Of a stretch of DNA of 64,000 nt, positions 26,063 to 33,190 are shown piece by piece. Source of the stretch: Aerococcus sp. (lineage in GTDB: Bacteria > Bacillota > Bacilli > Lactobacillales > Aerococcaceae). Under the pieces are notes generated by a model. It was not told where the DNA came from and did no database searches. It saw only the letters and a list, made by a program, of their open reading frames with translations. A program made the position numbers and the translations under genes. How positions within the stretch are numbered: position 1 is the stretch's first letter; every line of letters starts with the position of its first letter. The stretch lies in NCBI GenBank assembly GCA_030528285.1, contig JAUMZE010000001.1, positions 62,001 through 126,000 on the forward strand, given 5' to 3'.

Positions 26063-27217
26063 TCACCCCATAAAGTTGGCAAAAATTTGCGCCGTCTTTG
26101 TCTCTTGTTCTTTCGTCACATGGGTATAAACGTTTAATGTCATTTCAATGCTGGAATGGCCTAGCCTCGTTTGAACATCTTTCATATTCGCCCCCGCTTG
26201 AAATAATAAACTCGCGTGCGTATGCCTAAACCCGTGAACATTTAAATACGGCAAGGCGTGGCGCTTTGCGGTTCTTCTAGCAATATGGGCGGGGTTGTCA
26301 TAGCCTAGATAGCTGTTTGACTTAAAACGAGGGAAAACAAGTTGCTGAGCATCTAAGGCATTGAACCCAAATCCCAACAACAGGCGGGCGCTTTCTGTTT
26401 TCCACTGTTTAAGCAATTGAACAGTCTTATCATCGAGGGCGATGGTTCTAGCCTTGCCATTCTTTGGCGGGTGTACCTCTAACCCATACCGCCCCCGCTC
26501 GTCTTTAACTTTCGCTAATGTCTTGTTAATGGTGAGAGTTTGAGCACTAAAATTCACATCTTGCCAAGTGAGCGCCAATGCTTCACCACGACGCGCGCCG
26601 GTGTAGGATAGTAGATGGAAATACATGAACCACAAAGAATCATTATCATTTTTTAACGCCTCTAAAAAGCTTTTTAATTCCTCACGGGTATAAAAGTATT
26701 TAGAGCGGTTAAGGTGTTGCGCTTTCGTACGTTTGGGGCGGATCACTCTATTACATGGGTTTTCATGGATATAGCCAATCATAACCGCATATTTAAGGAC
26801 CCGACTAGCATAGTTAAAAACAGCTTTACCGGATATATAACGTTCATTCAAATCATTCGCCAATTGTTGCAAGACATGAATAGGAATCTTATTAATGGGA
26901 TAGTGCCCCAATGCGGGCAATAAATGGATTTGAAAATATTCCTCTATTGTTTTAAGCGTGCTTGATCTCACGTCTAGGCGGTACACCTCTAACCATTCAT
27001 CATAAATATCTTTAAAAGTCTTGCGCGACCTCGTGACCTCATGCCCCTGATAGAAAGCAATTTGCGCCTGCTTATAATACTGTTCAGCCTCCTTTTTAGT
27101 CTTGAAGCCTCTTTTTTGTAGTTCTTTCTTCTTGCCTGTTGCTGAGTCATAGCCTAAAAATGCCCGGACCTCGTAAAACGTACCGCGGGCGGTGCTGTAT
27201 TCCTTATACGTTGCCAT
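26063..27217 (-). CDS. int: Tyrosine-recombinase integrase
   Basis: The 384-aa phage-type integrase has three parts: an arm-binding N-terminus (MATYKEYSTARGTFYEVRAF, GFKTKKEAEQYYKQA), a SAM-like core-binding domain (about 65-160), and a catalytic domain. The catalytic residues visible are Arg in TGARRGEAL (about 202), His-x-x-Arg in HGFRHTHA, His in RLGHSS and Tyr in VYTHVTKE about 20 residues from the end. I use ATG 27217, which follows GAGGAGG; the longer frame start at 27280 has no ribosome-binding site. It reads outward toward attL and hprK with no terminator between. Confidence 0.95.
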   Translation of the reverse strand: MATYKEYSTARGTFYEVRAFLGYDSATGKKKELQKRGFKTKKEAEQYYKQAQIAFYQGHEVTRSRKTFKDIYDEWLEVYRLDVRSSTLKTIEEYFQIHLLPALGHYPINKIPIHVLQQLANDLNERYISGKAVFNYASRVLKYAVMIGYIHENPCNRVIRPKRTKAQHLNRSKYFYTREELKSFLEALKNDNDSLWFMYFHLLSYTGARRGEALALTWQDVNFSAQTLTINKTLAKVKDERGRYGLEVHPPKNGKARTIALDDKTVQLLKQWKTESARLLLGFGFNALDAQQLVFPRFKSNSYLGYDNPAHIARRTAKRHALPYLNVHGFRHTHASLLFQAGANMKDVQTRLGHSSIEMTLNVYTHVTKEQETKTAQIFANFMG

Positions 27218-27253
27218 TGTGGTGTTGCCTCCTCGTGTTTTTCTCCTCAATCT

Positions 27254-27286
27254 CCCCGAACTGAATCGAATGAAAAACATAAAAAA
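27254..27286 (+). repeat. 33-bp direct repeat, copy 1
   Basis: Begins CCCCGAACTGAATCGAATGA and ends in an A-run. It differs by two substitutions and one A from copy 2 at 28,413. It lies between the repressor gene and int. Confidence 0.75.
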
Positions 27287-27301
27287 GGCGATGGCATTAG
27301 A

Positions 27302-27730
27302 TTAAATTTTGTTTTTCCAAATTAAAAAGGTCAAGAAGTCGACCAGTGTTTTTTGATCGGACGCGTTCAATTCCCTCACCTGCTTAATTATTTCCCTTTC
27401 TTCTCGTGTTAGGTTGTCGCTTTGGTCGATGGGTTGCAGTCTATTAATAACTTCTTTTAGCTCTTGCAATACATCAGAATCAGACATCTGTAAGGAATTC
27501 GCGCGGTCTAACAGTTCTTCAGTTGTCATATTACCTAATTTGGCTATTGCCTCTATGGTGATGGGGTTAGGCATGTTTATACCTCTTTCCCATTTCGATA
27601 TTCCGCTTTTTGTTGGTCGGGTTACTTTGGTGACCTTTTGCAGTGAGTCGGCAAACTCCTCCAGCGTTTCGCGTCTTTGTATGCGTATATCTTTAATGAT
27701 TGCGCCTAGTGCTTTCTTATCGATCGGCAT
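27302..27730 (-). CDS. XRE-family repressor of the satellite (Stl/CI-like)
   Basis: This 142-aa protein has an N-terminal XRE helix-turn-helix (IIKDIRIQRRETLEEFADSLQ...TKSGISKWERGINMPNPITIEAIAKL). A helical C-terminus carries a long charged segment (LTREEREIIKQVRELNASDQ). There is no RecA-cleavable S24 peptidase domain, so induction by SOS cleavage is unlikely. A phage-encoded antirepressor, as for SaPI Stl, would fit. I choose ATG 27730 after AAAGGGG; the track frame begins ten codons earlier. It is transcribed divergently from the Cro-like gene. Confidence 0.85.
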   Translation of the reverse strand: MPIDKKALGAIIKDIRIQRRETLEEFADSLQKVTKVTRPTKSGISKWERGINMPNPITIEAIAKLGNMTTEELLDRANSLQMSDSDVLQELKEVINRLQPIDQSDNLTREEREIIKQVRELNASDQKTLVDFLTFLIWKNKI

Positions 27731-27773
27731 TATTCTCGCCCCCTTTATTATTGCAATCATAACATAAATAAGG

Positions 27774-27818
27774 AAAGTTTAATATAGGGCTTGACAAAGT
27801 TTATTGATATAGTAATAT
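27774..27818 (+). promoter_or_regulatory. Rightward early promoter with probable operators
   Basis: TTGACA (27,791-27,796), a 16-nt spacer and TAATAT (27,813-27,818) point into the Cro-like gene. Two direct AAAGTTTA copies (27,774 and 27,796) are 22 bp apart, about two helical turns, one overlapping the -35. They are good repressor-operator candidates in the divergent intergenic region. Confidence 0.68.
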
Positions 27819-27851
27819 GTAGTCAATCACCTGAAGAGAGGAGGGAAACAC

Positions 27852-28082
27852 ATGACTACCAAAGTCGCAAATTACCGGCGCTATCTGAACTATAGTCAAA
27901 AGCAAATGGCGGACTTATTGGGCGTTTCTTACCAAGCTTATTGGCTTAAGGAGAAAGGCAAAACCCCATTCACTGACACCGAAAAAATAAAGCTGGTCGA
28001 CTTCTTTAAAAACCATATTGAAGATAGTGAACTAGCTAGCAAGGTCACAATTGAAGCCTTATTTTTTAATGCGAAAGTGTAA
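27852..28082 (+). CDS. Cro-like helix-turn-helix regulator
   Basis: The 76-aa protein is almost entirely one XRE-type domain (VANYRRYLNYSQKQMADLLGVSYQAYWLKEKGKTPFTDTEKIKLVDFF). GAGAGGAGGG precedes its ATG. It is the first rightward gene opposite the repressor, the position of Cro or of the PICI early activator. Confidence 0.85.
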   Translation: MTTKVANYRRYLNYSQKQMADLLGVSYQAYWLKEKGKTPFTDTEKIKLVDFFKNHIEDSELASKVTIEALFFNAKV

Positions 28083-28130
28083 TAAATGGATCAAAATAGC
28101 AAATAAAATCCATAGAGAGGAGGGGAAATC

Positions 28131-28409
28131 ATGGAAACACCTCAAACGCTTGCCCCTGAATGGCGTGAGGCGCTGAAAGCTGAAGCGATAGCGGTGTATC
28201 GTCAAACCGCTAAAGAAGCACGGCGGGACATACTGAATTTTAAAGACTGGTACACATTTAAAGAAGTTAGCAAGCTGTTAAATGTATCAGCCGGAACGCT
28301 TAATAAGTGGATCGGGTACGGCCTACCGTATTCGAAAATAGACGCAAAGAAATACATCAGCCGAACAGAATTATACAAGTTTCTGGAACGTCACAAGGTC
28401 AACCAGTAA
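28131..28409 (+). CDS. Excisionase/AlpA-like DNA-binding protein
   Basis: The 92-aa protein has a charged N-terminus followed by a MerR/AlpA-like winged helix-turn-helix (DWYTFKEVSKLLNVSAGTLNKWIGYGLPYSKIDAKKYISRTELYKFL). Such proteins act as excisionases or as activators of satellite replication genes. GAGGAGGGG precedes the start. It is the last gene before the first set of leftward terminators. Confidence 0.78.
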   Translation: METPQTLAPEWREALKAEAIAVYRQTAKEARRDILNFKDWYTFKEVSKLLNVSAGTLNKWIGYGLPYSKIDAKKYISRTELYKFLERHKVNQ

Positions 28410-28412
28410 TCC

Positions 28413-28446
28413 CCCCGAACTGGATCGAATGAAAGACATAAAAAAA
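28413..28446 (+). repeat. 33-bp direct repeat, copy 2
   Basis: CCCCGAACTGGATCGAATGA, then a stretch ending in a 7-A run. It lies just after the Xis-like gene; with copy 1 it brackets the regulatory module. Confidence 0.75.
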
Positions 28447-28467
28447 GACCCCTCACGTTGAGGAGTC
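28440..28467 (-). terminator. Leftward-oriented terminator hairpin 1
   Basis: GACCCCTCA and TGAGGAGTC pair with one mismatch around CGT. The A-run on the left becomes a U-run only for a minus-strand transcript; no T-run exists on the plus side. Confidence 0.55.
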
Positions 28468-28494
28468 GGACAACATAAAAGAAATACCGAGGAC

Positions 28495-28529
28495 AAAAAA
28501 CGCCCCGATATTCTAACCATATCAAGGCG
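28495..28529 (-). terminator. Leftward-oriented terminator hairpin 2
   Basis: CGCCCCGATAT pairs with ATATCAAGGCG (9 of 11) around a 7-nt loop. The left-flanking A6 gives GGGGCGTTTTTT on the minus strand, a strong intrinsic terminator for leftward transcription. Confidence 0.65.
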
Positions 28530-28570
28530 AATAGATGGCAAGGACGTACCGAATTCAACCGCCTCAATAT
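28495..28570 (-). ncRNA. Candidate leftward small RNA 1 of the satellite
   Basis: On the minus strand an extended -10 (TGGTAAAAT, 28,577-28,585) is followed after about 45 nt by terminator hairpin 2, predicting an RNA of roughly 75 nt. There is no convincing -35 and no minus-strand gene. This is inference from promoter and terminator signals only. Confidence 0.25.
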
Positions 28571-28615
28571 ATTTATATTTTACCATAGTACGAACAAAGA
28601 AAGAAGCGCATTCAT

Positions 28616-28870
28616 ATGAGTTTAAAGACTACACTGCGGGCCAATCTATGGGGCTCACATTTTTCAAGCTACACCACCGCCCTAGGTTTGCAAGAGCTTG
28701 TTAACAAGACGATAGAAGACACCAAAGCAGGCAAGCCCATGAATGATAATTATCTGATGGCGTTAGAAATCTACACAAATGAATTAATAAGCGAATTAGA
28801 GCAAATGACGGGCTTAATGGCAAAAGAGTGTAACCCCGTGAAGACGGTGATAGAGAAATTAGAGGAATAA
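28616..28870 (+). CDS. Small satellite protein of unknown function (84 aa)
   Basis: I do not recognise this protein. It has a basic start (MSLKTTLRANLWGSHF), then two predicted helices (TTALGLQELVNKTIED and NYLMALEIYTNELISELEQM) joined by a short Gly/Pro/Asn turn. This pattern recurs in the following ORFs. The ribosome-binding site is weak (AAGAAAGAAG). Leftward terminator hairpins lie on both sides of it. Confidence 0.65.
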   Translation: MSLKTTLRANLWGSHFSSYTTALGLQELVNKTIEDTKAGKPMNDNYLMALEIYTNELISELEQMTGLMAKECNPVKTVIEKLEE

Positions 28871-28894
28871 AAAACCGCCCCAAGCTGAGGCGGT
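28868..28894 (-). terminator. Leftward-oriented terminator hairpin 3
   Basis: ACCGCC/GGCGGT around a 9-nt loop. It overlaps the stop codon of the 84-aa gene, and its U-run exists only on the minus strand. Confidence 0.6.
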
Positions 28895-28975
28895 CAAATT
28901 GGCAACAGTGAACAAGGGAGGAAACTACTAAAAAAATGAATTTAGGAGGATTCCCGCAAGTCCTTTGCTCACGGT
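28869..28975 (-). ncRNA. Candidate leftward small RNA 2 of the satellite
   Basis: On the minus strand a perfect extended -10 (TGCTATAAT, 28,982-28,990) is followed about 90 nt later by terminator hairpin 3. The predicted RNA of about 107 nt carries two CCTCC stretches that could pair with Shine-Dalgarno sequences. It is antisense to a 25-codon ORF. The -35 is weak; this is inference. Confidence 0.28.
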
Positions 28976-29013
28976 ACTTATATTATAGCACGTTACTAGG
29001 AAAAGGAGAATGA
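28936..29013 (+). CDS. Possible 25-aa micro-ORF or leader peptide
   Basis: ATG 28936 encodes MNLGGFPQVLCSRYLYYSTL and five more residues. Its stop at 29,011 sits on the ribosome-binding region of the next gene. GGGAGG lies about 14 nt upstream of the ATG, further than ideal. It could be a coupling leader or simply chance. Confidence 0.25.
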   Translation: MNLGGFPQVLCSRYLYYSTLLGKGE

Positions 29014-29019
29014 AGAATT

Positions 29020-29316
29020 ATGAATATCTATACCACTAAAACAGTCAAAGCCTGGAAATTGAACGGAATCAAAACAGAATCCGAGCAATGCGCCATCCTT
29101 GCCGAAATGCTAAGACGTGTAACGAGTCACGGCGGGGACGACATCGAAAGAGGGGCGGACGTTTATGCCTATCTTGATAATGTGAGCGCCTGTGCCCGCA
29201 TTCTTGAAAATCATTTGTACGAATTATGGGATGACATTGAAGAACTAGACAAAGACGAGAACGCGGACGGCTACGCCATCGACTACGACGACGAGGACGA
29301 GAAGGAGGAGGCTTAA
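29020..29316 (+). CDS. Small acidic satellite protein of unknown function (98 aa)
   Basis: Not recognised. Two helices (SEQCAILAEMLRRVTSHGG and ADVYAYLDNVSACARILENHLYELWDDIEEL) are followed by a very acidic tail (DDEDEKEEA). AAAGGAG lies 11 nt before the ATG. The acidic tail could mimic nucleic acid, but this is only a possibility. It is the start of a tightly packed run of small genes. Confidence 0.72.
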   Translation: MNIYTTKTVKAWKLNGIKTESEQCAILAEMLRRVTSHGGDDIERGADVYAYLDNVSACARILENHLYELWDDIEELDKDENADGYAIDYDDEDEKEEA

Positions 29317-29319
29317 CAC

Positions 29320-29673
29320 ATGGATTTAAACGACTTATCAAGCACCCCGGATATCATCGAAACGCTGGAAACAGTGGCGGGGATGTGCCTACAAGGGGCC
29401 ATAGCGCTCGACCCGACTATCATTAAGAACAAGCGGGAAATGAAGAACGCTATGAACACATTTAGCACCGCGCAACGGTCTATTTTCAGTTTTCTCGTGT
29501 TGTCTATTCATGCGTTGAAGTGTATCGAAAACGGGCAACCCGTGCCATACATCCCGACACGTGCCGAATTAAATAAAGAACTTGAGAACATGAAGAAGAC
29601 TGTTCAAGCCCTCGACGACGCGCCAACCGTTAGACGGTCAATCATTGAGGCGCTGAATAACATTAGTTACTAG
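29320..29673 (+). CDS. Small satellite protein of unknown function (117 aa)
   Basis: Not recognised; apparently all helical. It has a hydrophobic stretch (AQRSIFSFLVLSIHALKCI) too polar for a clear membrane helix. Its ribosome-binding site GGAGGAGG lies within the end of the previous gene, so the two are coupled. The helix-loop-helix spacing resembles the neighbouring ORFs. Confidence 0.72.
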   Translation: MDLNDLSSTPDIIETLETVAGMCLQGAIALDPTIIKNKREMKNAMNTFSTAQRSIFSFLVLSIHALKCIENGQPVPYIPTRAELNKELENMKKTVQALDDAPTVRRSIIEALNNISY

Positions 29674-29684
29674 GAGGCCAACCA

Positions 29685-29873
29685 ATGGAAATAACAGAAC
29701 TAGAAGACGCATACAATACCATACACGACTATAACACGATCTTACAATTGTGTAGCCATGCCATCAATACGCCCAAGCGATCACCTAAAGAAATGGCCAT
29801 CGATGAAGCTTTAATGATCGTCATGGATTACCTAGAGAATTCGGCGAACCTGATCGCCAAAGCAATGGAATAG
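29685..29873 (+). CDS. Small satellite protein of unknown function (62 aa)
   Basis: A two-helix protein (DAYNTIHDYNTILQLCSHAI and EALMIVMDYLENSANLIAKAME) with a KRSPKE turn. It can be aligned loosely with the 70-aa ORF at 30,285 through an I..QL...AI...(D/E)AL....L pattern. AGGAGG precedes the start. Confidence 0.68.
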   Translation: MEITELEDAYNTIHDYNTILQLCSHAINTPKRSPKEMAIDEALMIVMDYLENSANLIAKAME

Positions 29874-29887
29874 AAACGGACACGGCT

Positions 29888-29930
29888 AGGAGGGTGACCG
29901 CTTGCCCTCCTGATCGCCGTATTGAGGAGG
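29888..29930 (+). promoter_or_regulatory. Possible Shine-Dalgarno switch before the 116-aa gene
   Basis: CCCTCCT (29,905-29,911) can pair with AGGAGGG upstream (29,888-29,894) or, alternatively, with the AGGAGG ribosome-binding site (29,925-29,930) of the next gene. Two mutually exclusive hairpins suggest translational control. Confidence 0.35.
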
Positions 29931-29937
29931 TTACAAA

Positions 29938-30288
29938 ATGGATAACAAAACGATCACCGCATACAAACAATCCTGTACAAACATCTGGAATAGTTACACC
30001 CTCACCCAATCCATGAGTTTTCTTTTATGGGACATCAAACAACGAGCGGAACGCGTAAACGACGAGGACGACACCGACAAGCGGGGGGAGCTGTATGCCG
30101 TGCTCTATGACGAACTGGAAAACCTACACGGACAAATAAATATCATCATCGATCTTCTAAACGCGTCAATGGTACCAATTGGGCTGGTTGAAAAGCATTT
30201 AGACAACTACCAACGAGCGACAAAACCGAATTCAGTGATTGCGGGGCGTGATTGGTGTATCGATATGAGTGAGGAGGCGACGGAATGA
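29938..30288 (+). CDS. Small satellite protein of unknown function (116 aa)
   Basis: Not recognised. Helical and acidic in the middle (RVNDEDDTDKRGELYAVLYDELENLHGQINIIIDLL). A more polar C-terminus ends GRDWCIDMSEEATE. It has a strong ribosome-binding site and overlaps the next gene by 4 nt (ATGA). Confidence 0.73.
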   Translation: MDNKTITAYKQSCTNIWNSYTLTQSMSFLLWDIKQRAERVNDEDDTDKRGELYAVLYDELENLHGQINIIIDLLNASMVPIGLVEKHLDNYQRATKPNSVIAGRDWCIDMSEEATE

Positions 30289-30497
30289 CCCCCGTCAGCG
30301 ATCGAACTAAACAACTATTACTCATTGAGGACTTGCGGGACTGTTACACGATCGCCCAAGTTTCCCGCAACAGCCTTCAAAATGGCGGGGATGTGTTGCC
30401 CGTCAGTGACGCCCTGACCGTCCTTTTACGGCGCTTAGACGGCTGTATAGACGATTTAACGGACATCCTAGAGAAAGACGAGGGGGCAACAAAATGA
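30285..30497 (+). CDS. Small satellite protein of unknown function (70 aa)
   Basis: A two-helix protein (LIEDLRDCYTIAQVSRNSLQN and SDALTVLLRRLDGCIDDLTDILEKDE), resembling the 62-aa ORF. ATGA overlaps at both ends show strict translational coupling in a run of four genes. Confidence 0.7.
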   Translation: MTPVSDRTKQLLLIEDLRDCYTIAQVSRNSLQNGGDVLPVSDALTVLLRRLDGCIDDLTDILEKDEGATK

Positions 30498-30790
30498 ACC
30501 AACTACGACACCACGCCGACGCCTTAGAAGCATGTTATTACAGTCTAAAGACATCCAACAGCCTTATCGGTTACATCGCTGGCAACATCAGAGAATTGAA
30601 AGAGAAGTGCCCGGATAATATTGTGACCCTCTATCTCGAGAAAATGCAAACACAACTAGAGGACATATATATCTTACAGGATAAAATGACCTTTCAAATA
30701 GATGAGGCTACATACTATTTATTAAATGAGCTAGATGAACGGAATAAGCTAGAACCCTATACAGCGAAAGTTGAGGACGTAAAATCATGA
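30494..30790 (+). CDS. Small satellite protein of unknown function (98 aa, second)
   Basis: Helical throughout (ALEACYYSLKTSNSLIGYIAGNI; TLYLEKMQTQLEDIYILQDKM; EATYYLLNELDE). It overlaps both neighbours by 4 nt. No known domain is seen. Confidence 0.7.
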   Translation: MNQLRHHADALEACYYSLKTSNSLIGYIAGNIRELKEKCPDNIVTLYLEKMQTQLEDIYILQDKMTFQIDEATYYLLNELDERNKLEPYTAKVEDVKS

Positions 30791-31122
30791 CAAGACCAAC
30801 CAAAATAACAACCAAAGCCGAGGCAATTGAAGCCCTCCAACTAGTGGCCGGATCTGAGGCGATATTAATGGGTATGATCCTCTATGACGCGACAAAACAC
30901 AAAAAGCCGGCATTACTGGAAAACATACAAATCGGGCAAGCCCTCGCCTTGTATCAATTAACGGGCGTTATTAACTATCTGAAAGGCAACACGGACATGA
31001 AGACAATTGCCGAACAGCTAGAAGAAGCCAAACAACTATACAAGAGCAAGAACACAAACCACCCCAACCGGGACGAGTTTTTAAGCTTTATCGATATCAT
31101 TATCAAGAACGAGGAGGATTAA
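30787..31122 (+). CDS. Small satellite protein of unknown function (111 aa)
   Basis: Begins with a basic segment (MTRPTKITTKAEAIEAL), followed by helices around GSEAILMGMILYDATKH and NIQIGQALALYQLTGVINYL, and ends acidic (IIKNEED). It overlaps the previous gene by 4 nt and is the last of the small-gene run before the helicase. Confidence 0.7.
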   Translation: MTRPTKITTKAEAIEALQLVAGSEAILMGMILYDATKHKKPALLENIQIGQALALYQLTGVINYLKGNTDMKTIAEQLEEAKQLYKSKNTNHPNRDEFLSFIDIIIKNEED

Positions 31123-31154
31123 AAAAATGATTTTTACTGAGGAGGATGAACGCG

Positions 31155-32864
31155 ATGAATGTCGAATATCGAACAGCGTCGGCCCTCTACCATGAACTAA
31201 ATTACATACTTGTGCAATTAGACAATATAGACGACTGGGGAACCGTCGACACCATGACCCTAGACAACATTAAAGAGATTATTAACAGCATGATCTTTTG
31301 TGATATATCGGGATCCACTCAGGAGCAGAGACATACAGGGAACGGCTTTTATAAGGAGTTTAGCGGGGCTGATCCTGAACGGCTACCCAATATCAAAGTT
31401 AATTACACGATCAAAGCGGGGGCTTTGGGTCTTGCGTATGGCCGTGTTTCGCGTAAGAAAAAGAATGAACAAGAATTCATTACCTACAACCCTATCAAAT
31501 TCAATAATTACGCTCGGTTTTTAGCTGATTTAGTAGCGGGTAGAGTCATCTACGACAAGGGACATTTTTTGATATATCTAAGACATCAATACATCCCCAT
31601 CAACGACAATAACGCCCTCTTAAAATACTACTCAACGGACGAGCACCAACGCCAACGCGATTTTTTAAAGGTGATGGAAATTATCTATAAGAACCGTGAG
31701 GACTATAAACACCCTTACATCATTCACCGGCATACCATGAGCGGGGCGGATTTTCGAATTCACGCCAAGCCGTGGGGCATTGAAACCAATATCACCCCGA
31801 AAGATAACGAGTTGTTTTTTCTCTATGATGATATTTCGCTCACTGATTTAGATTTACAAAAAGCAAGTGACTTCACGGAAATGATCGCCCAACCAGGCGC
31901 AAGCTATGAAAACGCGATGCAAGTTCATGCCTATGTGTTAGCCCGTATGATGGATCTGATCCATCCTGAGAAGTTTTTTATCTTTAAAGACTTTGGGCGA
32001 ACCGGTAAAGGTCTCTTCATTTCAACGCTTGGCGGTTTTGCCAAAGTTCACCGAATCAATTATCACAATTTAATAGAAGCCAACGGGATAGAAAAATCGA
32101 ACGAATGGGCCAAGTTATACGATGCGGATGTCGCCCATGCCAACGAGGCAAAGGGAATCAAATCGAAAGGAATGAACGAACTTAGATTAATTTCAAGCGG
32201 TGAAGTAGCAACCGGGCGGTTCATTAGCAAAAATACATTTAGTTTTAAAGTGAAGTGCGTGTTAATTATTGACACAAATGGGCCTGTAGACATTGAACAA
32301 ATTACCGCGAACAAACGGCGGGCGGTGAATATCGCATTTAAAGACCGACCAGAAGAGGAAACAGAAGCAGAAGCGGATAAGATTTTCAGGCCTTATATAG
32401 ATTGGATTACGGACGAGGAAACCAAAAAAACGGCGTCCTGGTCGGTCTTAGTTAACAGCGTGTTATACATGCAGGCATGCCATGGGCGTTTTAATTTCCA
32501 ACATGCCGAACTACCTGAGTATCATGACGCGGACCAGTTGACGGATACACAAATCATCATGTTAGAAGAGATATACGCAAGGGGCTTTATTGAAGCCGGT
32601 AATGAAACACTGCAACGCGCGATCTTGGCCGACTATGGCAAACTAAGCGCAAAGAAAGCACAAGAGGCAACGCGGGCGATCGGTGTAGCGACTAACCAAC
32701 AAAAATGGATCAATGGCAAGAACACCAAAATTCACAAAGTCGCCAACCGTGAAAAGTTTTTAATGGCTTATAAGTTGTTACACGATCACCCAAATAACGA
32801 CAATAGATCACAAACTGAACTTAAAAAGAATATTGAGAGCCTAACCAATCTAACTCCTCTATAA
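31155..32864 (+). CDS. rep: Satellite replication initiator/SF3-type helicase
   Basis: This 569-aa protein has a D5_N-like region (YDKGHFLIYLRHQYIPINDNN...) before a P-loop domain. The Walker A equivalent is FGRTGKGLF (about 280), with Gly where Ser/Thr normally follows the Lys. The Walker-B-like segment is DVAHANEAKG (about 325), and sensor-type segments are SSGEVATGRFISKN and VLIIDTNGP. This matches phage and PICI replication helicases that open the satellite origin. I choose ATG 31155 over 31146 because GAGGAG then has normal spacing. It lacks its own primase; that is supplied by the next gene. Confidence 0.85.
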   Translation: MNVEYRTASALYHELNYILVQLDNIDDWGTVDTMTLDNIKEIINSMIFCDISGSTQEQRHTGNGFYKEFSGADPERLPNIKVNYTIKAGALGLAYGRVSRKKKNEQEFITYNPIKFNNYARFLADLVAGRVIYDKGHFLIYLRHQYIPINDNNALLKYYSTDEHQRQRDFLKVMEIIYKNREDYKHPYIIHRHTMSGADFRIHAKPWGIETNITPKDNELFFLYDDISLTDLDLQKASDFTEMIAQPGASYENAMQVHAYVLARMMDLIHPEKFFIFKDFGRTGKGLFISTLGGFAKVHRINYHNLIEANGIEKSNEWAKLYDADVAHANEAKGIKSKGMNELRLISSGEVATGRFISKNTFSFKVKCVLIIDTNGPVDIEQITANKRRAVNIAFKDRPEEETEAEADKIFRPYIDWITDEETKKTASWSVLVNSVLYMQACHGRFNFQHAELPEYHDADQLTDTQIIMLEEIYARGFIEAGNETLQRAILADYGKLSAKKAQEATRAIGVATNQQKWINGKNTKIHKVANREKFLMAYKLLHDHPNNDNRSQTELKKNIESLTNLTPL

Positions 32865-32962
32865 CCAATACTTAACCACTAGAAAACAGCATAATAACAA
32901 CAACTAACTAACATAACCATATATATTTGTTTTTAGTTACTACTATACTATTAAAATACCTA

Positions 32963-32985
32963 TAAACGTTGATACGATACGTTTT
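32963..32985 (+). repeat. End/origin repeat, site C
   Basis: TAAACGTTGATACGATACGT plus TTT. It matches site B in its first half and keeps TAAACGTTGATA exactly. Confidence 0.6.
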
Positions 32986-33062
32986 CATAATGTTTCATAA
33001 ATCTATGAGAGTATCCCCCTTTTTTTACTATTATGTTGGTTAATTTGGTTAGTGGTGAGGAC

Positions 33063-33082
33063 CCGCATAACGTCAACGTTTT
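33063..33082 (-). repeat. End/origin repeat, site D
   Basis: On the minus strand AAAACGTTGACGTTATGCGG, which differs from site B at only 2 of 20 positions. It is inverted relative to site C. Confidence 0.65.
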
Positions 33083-33190
33083 GGGCTGTTAACTGTTGGT
33101 TATAAAATTATTTCTATCGGTTAGGCAAGCCAAACCACCGAAAACAAGCACCACCCTGACAAATTTCACAAACTTGAGGAGGTGAACGAC

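Larger units (their letters stand above)
32842..33130. other. Probable satellite replication origin (iterons around an AT-rich core)
   Basis: Four TAACCA copies (32,842; 32,862; 32,873; 32,914) lie left of an AT-rich stretch. Three TGGTTA plus one CGGTTA in the opposite orientation (33,037; 33,046; 33,097; 33,118) lie right of it. Between them are repeats C and D and two TTTCATAA copies 10 bp apart. Opposed iteron sets around an AT-rich core beside rep is the organisation described for SaPI origins. The region 32,865-33,190 contains no gene. Confidence 0.65.

Noticed and set aside
27300..27300. Terminator directly after the satellite repressor gene
   Set aside because: The U-run is present on the minus strand, but I could not find a convincing stem before it.
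28371..28586. Leftward 71-aa ORF between the Xis-like gene and the 84-aa gene
   Set aside because: It spans two terminator hairpins, has no ribosome-binding site and unlikely composition.
29069..29341. Leftward Arg-rich 90-aa ORF
   Set aside because: It is an antisense shadow of the acidic 98-aa gene (Glu/Asp codons read backwards).
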